From NCBI GenBank assembly GCA_022747635.1, contig JAKTNV010000005.1, positions 46,271,513 to 46,335,512 of the forward strand: a DNA stretch of 64,000 nt, given 5' to 3'. Below are positions 47,530 to 59,959 of the stretch, piece after piece. Each line of letters begins with the position of its first letter. Positions within the stretch are counted from its first letter, which is position 1. A program made the position numbers and the translations under genes. The stretch is from Hetaerina americana (taxonomy: Eukaryota; Arthropoda; Insecta; Odonata; Calopterygidae). The notes under the pieces are model-generated. The model saw only the letters and a list, made by a program, of their open reading frames with translations, ran no database searches and was not told the DNA's origin.

Positions 47530-48900
47530 CTAAATGGTCATTCCTAAAAGATGGAAGGTTAGAAATTTACAAACACAAATATGTGTGTCTTCTGTAAACT
47601 CCGAGAACATATTATTTTTATCAACTTCTTGGTATTTTTTTGCACTCAAATTTTTATATCAGGCAAACAACTCGGATTCAGAAAGAAGAGATCTCGTGGA
47701 ACTGGAAAGCCAGCAAATTTTATACACGACATCCTAAAATCAGGGAGAATGGAACAAATAAGTAGGTGCAGTTTTCTTGGATTTTATAAAGGCCTTTGAT
47801 AAAGTCCCACGCCCCAAATTGATATGCAAGTTGCGAGGGTACGGAGTAAACGATAATGTAATAAACTGAGTTTAGGACTTCTTTACTAACCGCAAACAAA
47901 AAATAGTAATAGATGGCTCAAGTTATAAGTACGTAAAAGTAACATATAAGGTTTCTTGATAGCTTAATTTGTCCTTTGTTTTCTCCCATGTAAGTTAATG
48001 AATTCACTTCAAAATAAAAAGCAGTATAGGGTTATTTGCCGACGACACTTTAATATACAGGGAAGTAGTGAACGACAGAGATCGTCAAATATTAAACATT
48101 GACAGAAGCATTTTAAAATGGCGGCAGAATAGGGTTTGGATTTAAATGTCAAAATATTTACGGTTATACACTTGTTAAAAAAAACAAGAAAAGACTTAAC
48201 GAATTTACAATCTCGGAGGAGCTCGGATAAACGTTTCAGACCACGTAAAATACTAAGATTTCACCATCGCATCCGATCTTACATGGAGAACAAACATTCG
48301 AGCTACTTGCTGAGAGGTCCTGAAGAAGCTGGTATTCGTCAAACGTATAGTTGGAAAATATAGCAATGAGGAAGTTAAGGAGACGTGCTATTTTTCTTTA
48401 GTAAGAGCTTACATAGAGTATGCGGTGATCATATGGGATCCGGCTAAAAAAAACACTGCAGAATTGAACAGGGTCCAGAAGAGGAGCTGCTTTTTCGTGA
48501 AAAATGCATACGAAAGAACACAAAGCGTCACACGTTAACTACAAGATCTAGTATGGGAACCATTAGATATGCGAAGATTCAGAGAAACATTATATCTATT
48601 GCAAATATACCAATCATGTGACTTTGCATCCGACAGAGAAGATATGATTCAGCCTCCACTGCATAAACATGACCCAATTTGCACAAAATAAGAGGGATAG
48701 ACTACCGAACGAATAGATTCAAGTATTCGTTTTTCCCACGTACAATTCGTGACAACATCTCATGCGGAAACATTAAAACGGAAATTGGTAGGCACTGACG
48801 AAAATAGTAAAGAACATGGAAGTTACATTCCCCCCCATCATACCCCATTGGACCGGATGATGGCGTACCTTTTACATTGTTTTGTAGATCTAAGCCATTT
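47530..48900 (+). mobile_element. CR1/L2-type LINE, RT and C-terminal part, degenerate
   Basis: This is the longest LINE remnant in the window. In order on the plus strand it has LVIPKRWKV and LREHIIF, KQLGFRKKRS, NFIHDILKSGRMEQI, VFLDFIKAFDKVPRPKL (DF.KAFDKVP palm block, about 47775), DFFTNRKQKIVIDGSSYKYV, the catalytic LFADDTLIYREVV (FADD at 48035-48046), and KETCYFSLVRAYIEYAVIIW followed by DPAKKNTAELNRVQKR. The conserved end RTNRFKYSFFPRTIRDN lies at about 48706-48760, then a C-rich tail. The box between the palm and FADD that normally reads SGVPQGS is eroded. Several frameshifts and stops are present. The endonuclease part is absent, as expected from 5' truncation. Confidence 0.88.
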
Positions 48901-49560
48901 GTAAATTGGTCTTCCTGCCTGAGTGGAGTGCTTCATGATATTTGGGGACTTGTATTTATTGGAGGCATGTTTGCCTCCCCATTTTAATGAAATTTCTTAT
49001 TTGAAGTATTCTTAGTGTAGTCAGTGGAGTGGTTACTAACAGTATTGCAGTTGTAATGTGTGCAACGGATATTGCATTAATGATGCCAGGTCGTGACCTG
49101 CCACGTGCCCTTTACGTGGATCACGGAATGTCATGTGTATCTTACGTGGAACCATTGGATTGGATATAGTATGGCTGGTGACCTAATACCCCATGATATA
49201 CGTCTTTGCGACGGCTTGCGAGGTAGTCTAGTATAGATGTGGTTGTGGCTGCATTAGGGTTATTTATGTTAGTTATAAGTGGACTGCAATAGCCCGAACA
49301 AGAAGACTTTCGAAGCAGTAGCCACAGGATCATTCACACAGTACCCATAAATAGAAATTGTGGATTATGCATTGCATGTATAATGTAGAAGAGTGCTATA
49401 GTCAAGGCGAAGAACTTCCTGCAATATGGTCAAAGAATGGGCATGATGAAAACAGCAGCGAGTCCTGACGTGTGTTTGGACGACAGTCTTGGAAGCTGAC
49501 GAGAAGTTTATATGTGGGTAATATTGCTGAAGTAATAAAAAATGTAATGTGAAAGGAAAA
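48901..49560. other. No gene recognised
   Basis: Mixed AT-rich sequence. Small inverted repeats occur: GGAGGCATGTTTGCCTCC at 48961-48978, and CAGGTCGTGACCTG near 49089, which resembles a nuclear-receptor half-site pair. Neither is enough for a call. Confidence 0.4.
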
Positions 49561-50215
49561 TCTAATTATTCATGACAACAGAAATTTAACCGTCGATGAA
49601 CACAGCGCGGAGAAAACAATATGGAGTTTTGGAATAAATAGACGACATGAAAAAGGATAAATGCTTTTACAACAGTAAAAATTATAAATGGTAAACGGTT
49701 CTGCAAAACTACTCACGCAGAAGATACGCATGAAAGATGTCAGAAGATGTAAGAAGATTCCAAATCTACTACATCCTTCGAAAACAGACAAGAGATCCTG
49801 GAAAGATGGCTAGATTGAATGGATCATCGAGAACCGCGAAGACTGCGTGCGGTAGGAACCCTATTAAAAAGAAACTACGGATTAATATTGAGTTACTGAC
49901 GCTAATGGAAGAAAATGCAAATATTCAAGGTATAAGAAGGACGACATTGGCAAAAAAGTTCAAGAAATAAAATTCGTCGAAATCATAGAAAAATGAAAAT
50001 AAAACAGGTTGAAGATCTTGTAAGAAGATGTGCAGATTCATCAATAACTAATCGCTTCACAATAATTAATTCTCGAAACATTTCCGACATGCTTTATGCA
50101 ATAAAGTACCATGTAGCGATTTTAAACCCTCACAGACAGAAACTCTTGAAGACAATTACTGCATATAGTCCAAAGCTTGCTGTCTCAGAACTATTGGACT
50201 CGAGGTAACGACTTT
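49561..50215 (+). other. Possible older LINE-derived sequence
   Basis: Adjacent plus-strand frames (49737-49970 and 49993-50208) encode Lys/Arg/Asn-rich sequence with MSEDVRRFQIYYI, loosely like the linker between endonuclease and RT in L1/RTE-type LINEs. The match is weak and no catalytic motif is present. Confidence 0.2.
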
Positions 50216-50388
50216 CATAGTTCCTTTTGACTAGTATTTTAAACATTTTTTTCCGTCAGGCAGAGGATTTTATGTGAATTAAGGATTTAAAACAATCGTT
50301 TTAGTTGCAAATATAACTAATCCGGTGGAAAAATTAAAACGTAAAAACAGTTTAAACAACATTATAGTTATTCAACCGATTAGATGTA

Positions 50389-51338
50389 CAGGGACTGTCC
50401 CAAAAATCAGTAGAAGGATTTTTTTCCACCAATGGAGATGGCTATGGATAGAGTGGGGTGATTGGTGCTGTGAAAGGCAATGCAAGGCTTCCCAATAGGA
50501 GAACTTGGGAAAGCAGCGCGACCAACACAACAGTCGACTGTGGGAATTAACAGCGGGCAGATTTCTGTTAGATTGGACCCCTTTCGACGGTTACAAATCC
50601 ACGATGCCACTTTCCGTGGAGCAATGATATGCGATAAAATTGTGCGTTGATCTTGGAAAATTGGGTTCGGTGACCATGGCCATGGTTAAGGATGCCTAAG
50701 GAGATGAATAAATGCTAGTAAAAACCAAGTGATGGTCTTCTGCTGGCACAGGATGTTCTGGGAGGGTAACGAGGAGGTTGACGGTAAGGAATGCCGTGAA
50801 CAGCCATCAACAACTTAGCGTGATGAAAGGTTGGACAAAGTGAGACACGTACTGAATTCTGATTGACCCCAAGTGTCAGGATGTTAGCAGAAGAGTGCAA
50901 TACTCAGAAAACATTGCATTCTTACAGAAGATTTAGCCATGAGGAAGTTGTGCCAAGATGGTCCCCGAGGTGCTGTCAGAAGACTCCTCGTGTGACAATC
51001 TAGCCTTGGACCTCTTGGGCTACGGTGAAAGGGATACCATTTCTTTAGAATTATTAGCTACCGGTGACGAGACATGGATCTTTGAGTTCGACCCAGTTAT
51101 AACCCTTTTGAGTACCATTTTGGACCACTGGATGATGTCAAAGAGGTCATGACGGGGGGCCAGAACGAAGGTCCAGTATATGCCTTACAGGAAGCAAACC
51201 ACAACTGGCGGAGGCAATGGCATTGGTGTGTCGATACATAAGGGTACTCTAATGAAGAATTTTAGCAATTTGTACTTTGCAATCTCTGCAATAAATGTTT
51301 CCCCCGATTTATTCTACTTATTTTTGGGATATACATTG
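50389..51338 (+). mobile_element. Second internally deleted mariner transposon
   Basis: A 950-bp element flanked by TA (50387-50388 and 51339-51340). The ends are degenerate inverted repeats: CAGGGACTGTCCCAAAAATC from 50389, and CAATGTATATCCCAAAAATA read inward from 51338, followed by a shared AGTAGAA at the inner edge. Inside lies a broken transposase gene. Its terminal repeats match neither of the other two mariners, so it represents a third subfamily or lineage. Mutational load suggests it is the oldest of the three. Confidence 0.82.
50735..51250 (+). pseudogene. Mariner transposase pseudogene
   Basis: Recognisable pieces appear in order across several frames: WHRMFWEGNEEVDGKECREQ (about 50744, the helix-turn-helix linker motif), RDERLDKVRHVLNSD, RMLAEECN, AMRKLC then AKMVPEVLSEDS (about 50938-50985), GDETWIFEFDP with the first catalytic Asp at about 51066, and NWRRQWHWCVDT (about 51203) from the C-terminal block. 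The segment that should hold HDNAPSH and SPDLAPCD is missing, so the second and third catalytic Asp are lost. Multiple frameshifts and stops. Confidence 0.8.
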
Positions 51339-51429
51339 TACATGGGTGTGGATGGCCTTAACGGGCGGTAATAACTAATGCAAATATTCGTAAACTTTCC
51401 CCAGCAAACTCTAGTTTGATCTTCTTCAG

Positions 51430-52500
51430 ACCTTAAACCCTTCAACTCTTCATGCAGTCCAATAAGCCGATTCTCTGGCTTTCTCTATTGACATTAGCCA
51501 TTATACCACGGCCTCAAACACCTCATTATTACTCAATATTTCCCCTGTCCACTTTTAGAAGTTCATTTAGCAACTTCCTATCTTTCCCCAAAATGAGTAA
51601 AATTTTATCTTTCGTCTTCCTCTACTCAAAGTATTTACCCCTTTCAATTCCTTTTCTACGAATTCCCTTACGTATCCCCTATTCTTAACTTCGAATTACC
51701 TATCTTATCACGTATCTTTAAACTCTCCAAACTGCACTCATCCTCTTCCCTCTAATTCCAGATTTCCGAACTAAACTCAACTAAGAATCCTATGGAAGTA
51801 TTTGCAAAACCTTTTATAGATTACTTTGGCACATTTTAAAATTAACTCCTTCCTCCTTAAAAAGACTTTTCAGTCCAAGCAAATTCAACTTAATTTCCTT
51901 AATAACAAGCTCTTTTTCCTCTAAGTTACGGTCTAAATATCTGCAATTCTCTACTTTTCTTATTTATTCCCAGCTAAGCTTATTTATCCCCTTAACCTTT
52001 AGCTATTTCTCAGAATATCATTAGTTCGTAATTAATGTGATTGATCTTGATCCCATATTTCACACATTCATTCTTTACCAATGCCGCTAGCAGTTTCCTC
52101 ATATTTAGTTCGTGTAGCTTACTTTGCTTGATTACGTGTATGCAAACCTGGATTAGTCAGATCCCCACCCACCTTCATCCTCGGCTAACTCTCCTTGCCA
52201 TTGTTTCAAAATTAAAAAGGAGTACCGTTAACACACAGTCCTGCTTTACTTCCCTGCCCATCAAATCCCATTCCAATTTACCCTCCATTAAACTTAATTT
52301 CTATCCCAATCCTAACTTACTATATACTCTCTGATTCATAGAGAAGTTTCGAATAAGTCGCTTATCTCACCAGTTTACTCGTATATTTTTGAAACTTTTA
52401 CCAGCTGCGCACACTCTACTTTGAAGAACGCATTTCCAAAATCCACGAAGCACACAATTACAAACTCCGGGTGTTATATACTTCAATTAATATCTTTTTA
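51430..52500 (-). mobile_element. RTE/L1-type LINE remnant, reversed
   Basis: On the minus strand the RT palm block CFVDFGNAFFKVECAQLVKV continues as SKIYE (about 52381-52462). It is followed in another frame by DKRLIRNFSMNQRVYSKLGL and REVKQDCVLTVLLFNFE (52204-52253), equivalent to RGVRQGCxLSPLLFNxY. Further on come LNMRKLLAALVKNECVKYGI then KINH, NLEEKELVIKEIK, a SEIWN and EEDECSLESLKI block, and decayed sequence to about 51430. The box expected to carry FADD is missing or unreadable. A dead, 5'-truncated copy. Confidence 0.75.
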
Positions 52501-53515
52501 ATTTAATCTTGACACAATTTCCCCTCCCTTTTCTGAACACAAACCAATCTTCGCCAAGGTTTTTATTTTTCCTCCTATGCTATATTGTATTAATGATTCT
52601 CAGTACTACCTTCTTAGTAAGTGCAGTCAAACTAGGGTTTTATATATGTCACAAAGGTCTACTACTTTTTGGAATAGGAATTATAGTTGCTGTTGTGCTT
52701 AATGTTAGTTATGTTTGCTAAATGTGTAGTTATGCATATTTAATTATGTAATAACACTATCATAAAGGAAACTAAAATAGAAGCCAGTGCAATGAATCAA
52801 CATTAACTTTCTTAATGGCTATTTTGATTAATGATCACTTAAAAATCTCCAAATAACCCAATTGAAAACTTTGTCTTCCTTAAGGCTCTCATATAACATT
52901 GATATCATGATGAACGACCTCCAATCAATAATTCTCTGCCAGCTTTCAAATCGTAGACGCAATTTCCACGATTGAACCTTCTACTTTCAGCTATTTCCTA
53001 TTTTCATCCGTATGCATTCCCGTGCTTATAATAGTTATTCGAAATCAATTAGCTTCTTGGTGAAACAGAAATGAGAAAGAAGAAATTCAAATTTTAATCT
53101 CACTCATAAGCGATATTACTTTCAGTATCGAAGAGGACAGCAACCCCACATTGGATCACGTTTCTATCCTATTCTCTGGAACTTGTTCTAATTGTAACTA
53201 AATTTAAAGTGATTATTATTTTAAGATGGCAATTATCAATCAAATGTAACGTATTTGTAAACTAGAAAATATGCTAGAAGTATTTGGGAGGAAGTGTCAC
53301 TTCTTTTTCCTGAGGTTACGAATGGCATCATTTCCTTAACCTTAGTGTATTAATTACATGTACAAGGCACAAAATTAATATAATTCCTCCATTAATGCAG
53401 GAATTGGGGCCACAGTAGTTATGAATTCATATATGAAAAAGTGACAGCAACTCCCCGCCTCAGATACATGCCATCCATCTCCCTCAGCACGTCGTCAATT
53501 AATTTCATTTAAGTA
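52501..53515. other. No feature recognised
   Basis: AT-rich DNA. The 70-codon frame at 52509-52721 is hydrophobic and unrecognised. Confidence 0.45.
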
Positions 53516-53519
53516 TCGG

Positions 53520-54160
53520 CTAGGATTGTTTCAGATCAAAGCAGAAAAAACGCTGAAACGCACAGGATGTGCCTTTCGAATGAGCTCCGGATCTTCTCCC
53601 CCAGATTTCCTTCGCTTTTTTTCATCCGCTTGGCATTTACTCAACGTCTCTTATCGACCGAGTCAACAGCAGTCACCTGTAAATCGATGGACTGACGTTG
53701 TCGAGGTCAACATAGAGCCCTTAAGGGCTCATCCATCTTCCTTCAGTTGCGGGGCGTAAAGCGATATCCGCGCTTCGACGGTGACTCGCCCCACGAAACC
53801 CCCTTCCTCGCCATCCCACGTGCCCCCACCTTCCCCTGCCCCCTCCCTCATCCTGATACACTGCACCCTCCACAACCAATCACGCCGTCAATTAGCCAAA
53901 GCGGCGCTGATAGCGATACCTTCGAAGAGATGAGCGCCATGAGACAGACTCCGTGATTGGCCCAGCGGAATGGTCCCTCGGGTAATTACATGAGCCCCGT
54001 GGGCTTGGGCCCCGAAGGAGAGCACTTAGGATGAATTACGGCCCAATTTGTTCTTTCACCTTCACAAATGCCAGGGGCAAGGAAAAGGAGATTCGTATGT
54101 GTTGAAAGAAATCCAATTCCCAATAGTTTGCATTTTAAACATGAGGGAATCAATCCGCAA
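53520..54160. promoter_or_regulatory. Candidate cis-regulatory module
   Basis: A GC-richer, high-complexity block between AT-rich flanks, with broken frames on both strands. It carries CCAAT at 53876 and an inverted copy ATTGG at 53956. Homeodomain-type cores occur as CAATTAG at 53889 and TAATTA at 53983. A pyrimidine-rich spacer lies at 53810-53870. The arrangement resembles a developmental enhancer or promoter. This is inference from composition and motifs; no transcription start element or exon could be identified. Confidence 0.35.
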
Positions 54161-54179
54161 TGGATCCACGGCATATTTT

Positions 54180-56330
54180 TTATCCAAAATTAAAAGTTGA
54201 CAATTCAAACCAATGAAGGCTCAGTAAATAGCAAAATATTCAACTAACATTAAAATACTCAACTTGCTTCTTTTACATTATTTTTTTCAGTGATGCCTAA
54301 ATACCTCCGATTCTGTTAGCTATTTCAAAGAAAATAGATAGGCTAAAAAACCTGAATTAAAGTATAAATTCTTACTAAGCGAAAATCCCATTATTCGCAA
54401 TAGTGGAGGCTCATTTTAAAAGCTAAATTAAAATGCCAATTAATCATAAATTATCGACGGGCATGAACATTATAGAGTACCATGTTTGAAACAATGGTGA
54501 AAAAGTTGTTGATTCATTACGCAAACTGTTAATGCCACGGAGAAAGATTAGCAGGTCAATAACATCATCTCTTCCAGCTTGCCAATTTATTTCGCAATTA
54601 CACCTACAAAATTTTCGATTTTCATCATTATATCCTCGAAAATGAAGGGATATCTAAGTTTGCATTCCCTGTCAAATTGTAAATTTTGCTTCCACTTTCA
54701 GCCCTTAACGATCAAATCACGCTATCCAAAGCAACCCCCATTTTACTGAAGATATGCTATTATACTTTTTATTTATATCGAAGTAGGGATTTCATTTAAG
54801 CGCTAGGTTTTCATTTGTTTAAGCTATATCAGTAGATTGAATTTTCACTTAATATTTTATATTTTTAATGAACTTGGATTTTTCATCAATGGTACCTATT
54901 TCAGAGTTGGCTAGTAGATGGTGTATTTGTATATGGTTTATGCTACAAAATATTTGCACAATTATGGCCATAAAGAAAATTTGTTTTTAAATGAAAGCTA
55001 CGGGCTGTCTTATTTTCTACTCAACAGCCATCAGCAAATTACTTGCGGCTAGTCATATATGTTTTTCCATTTCTTAAGAGTATGTTGTAAAATAAAAAGA
55101 AACTATTTTTCTCAGCTGAATATTCAAGAATGTTTTTTTCAACAGTCAGTTCTAGGTGCTCTAATATCTATATCTACACAAACACCCCGTGATCCACCAA
55201 AAATATATGCGACAGGTGATGCAAACACCAGGTAAAAAGGGAAGATGAAAAGGGAGAGGGGGTGGTTATGGGGTAATTGAAAAGTACATATTGAAGTAGA
55301 ATTGCTAATAATAGAATGATTAATATGTAAGGAATGCATTTTGTATCTGCAGGTTGCTAAAAGACCATGAGGGAAAATGAGAGATTGAGTCAAACGTAAG
55401 AGCTTGACAAAACCGAGAGTTTGTGGACAAGTTTGTGACTGAAGGTATTTCACGAAATTTGTAATTATTACTAAAATAAAACAAAGGCAAATTTATAGTT
55501 AGTTGTAGCCGTGTTTCTGAAAATTATTACTCAGGCAATGCAGCTACATACTACTGGCTGGGACATCAATTTGTTGCGAAGTGGTATGTAACGTTCCCAA
55601 TAATAATCCAATTTCTTTGCAGCATCATAAACTTTGCACTGATACCCTTTATTGTAGCAAATTAGTATTTTTGGGAGTAAAGAGTGGTTAGATATAACGG
55701 GCATACAACGGAGCAAAAATAATAAAAACTGGAAAAAGCCAAATTTCAATCAGCATCACACCATTACTCGGCATCGGGATGTATTCTGCCTGTTCTTAAG
55801 AATTCTAATGTTCCATCGTTTGTATCGCATTTGTATTTACACAAAATCAATTCCGAATTGTTAAAAGGAAGGGGAAGATCTGCGAATGTGACTGAATGGT
55901 CGTTAATACCACCTAATTACTGATTAATACATAGCTAAATAATAAATATTAAATCAAAGAATAATAACTATTAAAATTTTAATAAATAACTATCTATATA
56001 TCTCATCATCAATTAGAACTTGGTAATATATTTGCAATTGCGGGACCATTGTTTCCAAAAATCAAACTCTCGCCCTGATGACCAAATGTAATTTAACGTG
56101 AAATAATATTGTGCCTAAATCCTTGAACATTTTTAATGCTTAAATGACAAAAGTCACTGCAACAGTTTCAGAGTGTAAAAATCATTCGCCTTGACTGGGA
56201 TAAAAGGTGACAAAAGTCGCCTTTTAATATATACAGATTAATAACTTTCAGAATTAATCAAATGAATTAACTTATCCTCGACCTTTTCTTGACGTTACAA
56301 TAATATTCATTCTAGGTCTCCTAACATTAT
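54180..56330. other. No gene recognised
   Basis: AT-rich DNA. On the minus strand at about 55160-55215 the sequence GTGGATCACGGGGTGTTTGT followed by AGATATAGATATTAGA resembles the 3' tail of CR1/L2-type LINEs (GTGGCTTGCGG.GT then TGTAGATGTAGATG). It may be the end of a truncated copy. Confidence 0.4.
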
Positions 56331-56335
56331 ATTAT

Positions 56336-56704
56336 TTATTTACAATATTTATAAAATGTTCTGAAGACGAACTTCAATGTTAAAAAAACAGCCAATGCTA
56401 AGTCTATCAAAATCGGCATGGGGACTAACTTAATAATAGGAATAAAAGCACGTTCATAATGATCAATTGCAATTGCTGACGTAGGAAATGGTGCAAGTTG
56501 CATTCGCATAGGTGATAATGTAATGAATATGCATTCGAGTTGGGGGGTCGGGAGCAGTATCTGCTCACAGCGTGATATGTTCAACATGGTTGAAACCTCC
56601 AAATAGTGAATCTTTATACTTGTTTCAGTTAAGTTAATATTGACAGCTGCATCGTATTCAAATACGTTTTTAGTATTAGATGTACAATCCGTATTTACTT
56701 TCAT
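56336..56704 (-). CDS. Unidentified 122-codon frame
   Basis: An ATG-started frame in AT-rich DNA, with potential N-glycosylation sites early and a hydrophobic stretch near the C-terminus. No family is recognised. A frame of this length is near what chance would give in 64 kb, so support is low. Confidence 0.2.
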   Translation of the reverse strand: MKVNTDCTSNTKNVFEYDAAVNINLTETSIKIHYLEVSTMLNISRCEQILLPTPQLECIFITLSPMRMQLAPFPTSAIAIDHYERAFIPIIKLVPMPILIDLALAVFLTLKFVFRTFYKYCK

Positions 56705-56709
56705 ATAAG

Positions 56710-59700
56710 AGGCAACCTAAAAATGTATGTCTAAATACATCACAGTTATAACGAGCAAGAATATGAAATCAAGGTTAAGTTTCACGCTTTTACCAGAGTT
56801 CGGCCACGACAGCTCCTACACACAATGTCAATCTAAATTTGTATACTTATGCCAAATTATGTTCTTTGCTACTAGAAATATGTTAAAGTAATTTTTAATT
56901 AGAGTGACATTTAGATAGCACACACATTATTTTACAGTTTTGAATAGCAAAACCTGTGAAGGGAGGCTATATAATTAAAAGTATCATAAATACTTGAAAT
57001 ATCGTGTTAAAAAGTTTATTTCTGAAACCTTAATGCCAAATGATTATGTTAAAATATTATATGTTTGAATTATAAACGTAGCGCCTTTTGAACAATTACC
57101 ATCACTGAAAATCCTCCACTTCTCATGCTTGGCAACGAATTGCTCAAGCTGCGACCAACATTTTAATAGCCTAAATTGTTAGATATAATTCTATGACTGG
57201 ATATTCTTTATTTTCACGGTGGATCCAATTAGTTATACCTGTACTCACCTACGTAAAAATATTTTTTGCCTTTTCTACAAAACCCGTGAGCATACACCCA
57301 TCGAGGATATGAGGTCACCCATTCCATCAACAAATGTAAACTATTAATGCATTCGGTGTTGAAACTTTGCGTAATTGCAAAAAATGAATGGAAAACACCT
57401 TAACTATAAATAAAATGAATGAAATGAAGCCAAATACAGATTATTTTCATGGAGTGGCTTCAAGCACTTAAAAAAGGAAGATACAGATCATAGATAGAGA
57501 GTCATCTTTATTTTGGGGCGAGATTGAGAATATGGGATCTCTTCTACCACCTAACCCCTAACACCGGATCATAAAAGCTTGACGGAATTGTTAAATTAAT
57601 AAAATTAACCTATAAACAGTTAAAGACGATATTTACGAACAATAATGTAAATTATTCTCCGGTAAAAGTAAATAAATGAGGCGGTGACGTGTGATTTGAT
57701 ATGAATTTTTATGTTTTTTAGAGGGCGGAAACATATTTTGGCGGAACTTATATTCAGGTGAGGTGCAAGGAGCTTGACGCCTTTACTGACAAGTGATCCG
57801 GGACCTCGTGGTAAATATTTAGTTTTCGTTTTTCACGTTTCCCCTTTCTTACTTCATCGTCTTCTGTTAAGATTTTCATTGGCTTCTCTCCAGGCGGAGA
57901 CGTGAATCATAACGACTCTGACTGAAATTGCAAGGTCGTAACGCTTGGACGGGTTTAGGAGCAAGTTTTTCGAGCTTTAGTGCCTGTCCCCCTGGACGGC
58001 CTCCAATATCTACTAGGCACACTTCACATTGAGGCAATTATTACATTTGACGTTATCCGTCACCACAAAATTATTTCTTTTGAGAATTTCAGAATGGCAC
58101 AGAAATTTATGCAAAACAGATTCCCTCATTCCACTGAGTTGTAATGAAAGCTTGAGACACGCTGACAACTGTGGTGCATATGCAATTGTATTGAGAAAAT
58201 ATGGGTATATTAAGCTTCTACCGTTGAAAATTTAAGAATCATAGATATCCCTATTTCATGATTGTAATACTATCTTACTTTGATTTATGGTCTATGTTAA
58301 TATGACCCCGCTTGAAATCTTCACTGCGAAAGAAACGCAAAAATAAATGAGTCTCTTTAAACTGTTCATGCTTCTGTAAAAGGGATTCCGTTGAAGAAGA
58401 TGGGAAGGAACACTCGTTAATCAAGTCTATCAATGCTAACGTAAATCACTATCAGACTTGTTTAATAATACCAGATATGTATTTTTTAATTATTCGTAGG
58501 CCGTCATTAAAAATATTCCCATATTTGGCTTTACGTATTCTCACTTGGAATGATTTGAAACGTCTAGGTACTAAGGAACTGGAGGTAAGGTAGAATTTTT
58601 TATATTAAAATAATAGCCGTTAGTCGTATTCTCTTTCTCTTTCATCTTTTCCGCTCATATCTTCCTTTAGTTCCTTCTATTTCCATGGAATTTTGGAAAC
58701 GACTAAGCATTAAAAGGATCTACTTCCTGTGACCTATTCACACCATCCGTTTCCATTGAAAATCCTGACGCCTCATGGGGTGTTCCAAGAAGGGTGAGCA
58801 TCTCTTGAAACATTAGCATACCACTCTCTCCATCGGGTCGGCGTCGGGCTGAATATACTTAAGTACAAAAAATACTCCATGAAGGTATGAACAGGAATAT
58901 CCTAAATAAAAGACCGTTGTGACCTGTGAATTTCCTTTTTCGTTATTCGTTTGATGATAACGCTATCCATCAACTATCTAGTCATGATAAACACTTTAAA
59001 AGCTTCCCTATATGCCTGAAATTAACCTCACTTCCAAATTAAATATTATTCGACACATGATATGCGATCCATTTTGAGAGACCGCTAATTGAAAAATAAA
59101 CTTAGGGAAGGGTTTTCAAGGAGGCGAGACTTCTGGTGAACTAGCCTTCTCTATTTTAACTTTACATGTGCTAAAATCAAAGACATTTCCTCGATTTATG
59201 TTGACATCTTGTGCGAGTTAGCATAATACTTGGATTAATTTACCTGTAGAGTATTCAAATTCATGACATAAAGGCGTAGTGGAAGAAACATATGCGTAGT
59301 GGAAGACAGTTAAATATATCGCTAGCCGTATCGAAATGCGTATAAATTTCTAGATACTTTGCGTTCACTCGATACGGTGTCCAATTTTTCTATTGTAAAC
59401 GTTCATGCATGTATATAAACAGGCAACGATTAAAAAAAAGCATTGAGGGAAAAAACTACCTTAAACAACTAAGTCGAAATATTTCATTTACTTTTTGTCT
59501 ACCAATGTATACGAGCGTAAAAATAGTGGCGAAGTTGAATTCTTGAAAATAAATTGGCATGGAAGAGATGTACTCCTCGTAGCTTCAGAGTATTTCATGC
59601 CCAGATGTTTTTTTTACAGCTTACAACTAAATGCTGGACGAATACATGTAGGCAACACTTTCTCGTAGACTTTACCACTTATTTTCACATTAAAAAACAA

Positions 59701-59945
59701 TGGTTTTCAAAGAGTTTGTCGTGCATTCATTCTTCAGTAATAAAGTATCATAAATTTTACAATAATATTTTATTAAACTTTTTTGTTCTTAGTGCGGACA
59801 CGTATAGGGACATCAAACTGAATGTTTCTTTAGAATACCTCCAGCGACGCTCGTAAATTTGTTTTGGTAGGGCCTGAAAAAGTCCTTGGTGAGAGTCAGT
59901 ATGTGTGAACCACGGGGGTCACGCTAGGCCATTTTTAAGACTTGG
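56710..59945. other. No gene recognised
   Basis: AT-rich DNA with only short open frames. A slightly GC-richer patch lies at about 57720-58020. A 15-base string ATGCGTAGTGGAAGA and a near copy are adjacent at about 59275-59310. Confidence 0.45.
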
Positions 59946-59959
59946 CGATTAAGGCGGAT

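Noticed and set aside
49085..49105. Nuclear-receptor response element (CAGGTCGTGACCTG)
   Set aside because: Single short palindrome with no supporting context; expected by chance at this scale.
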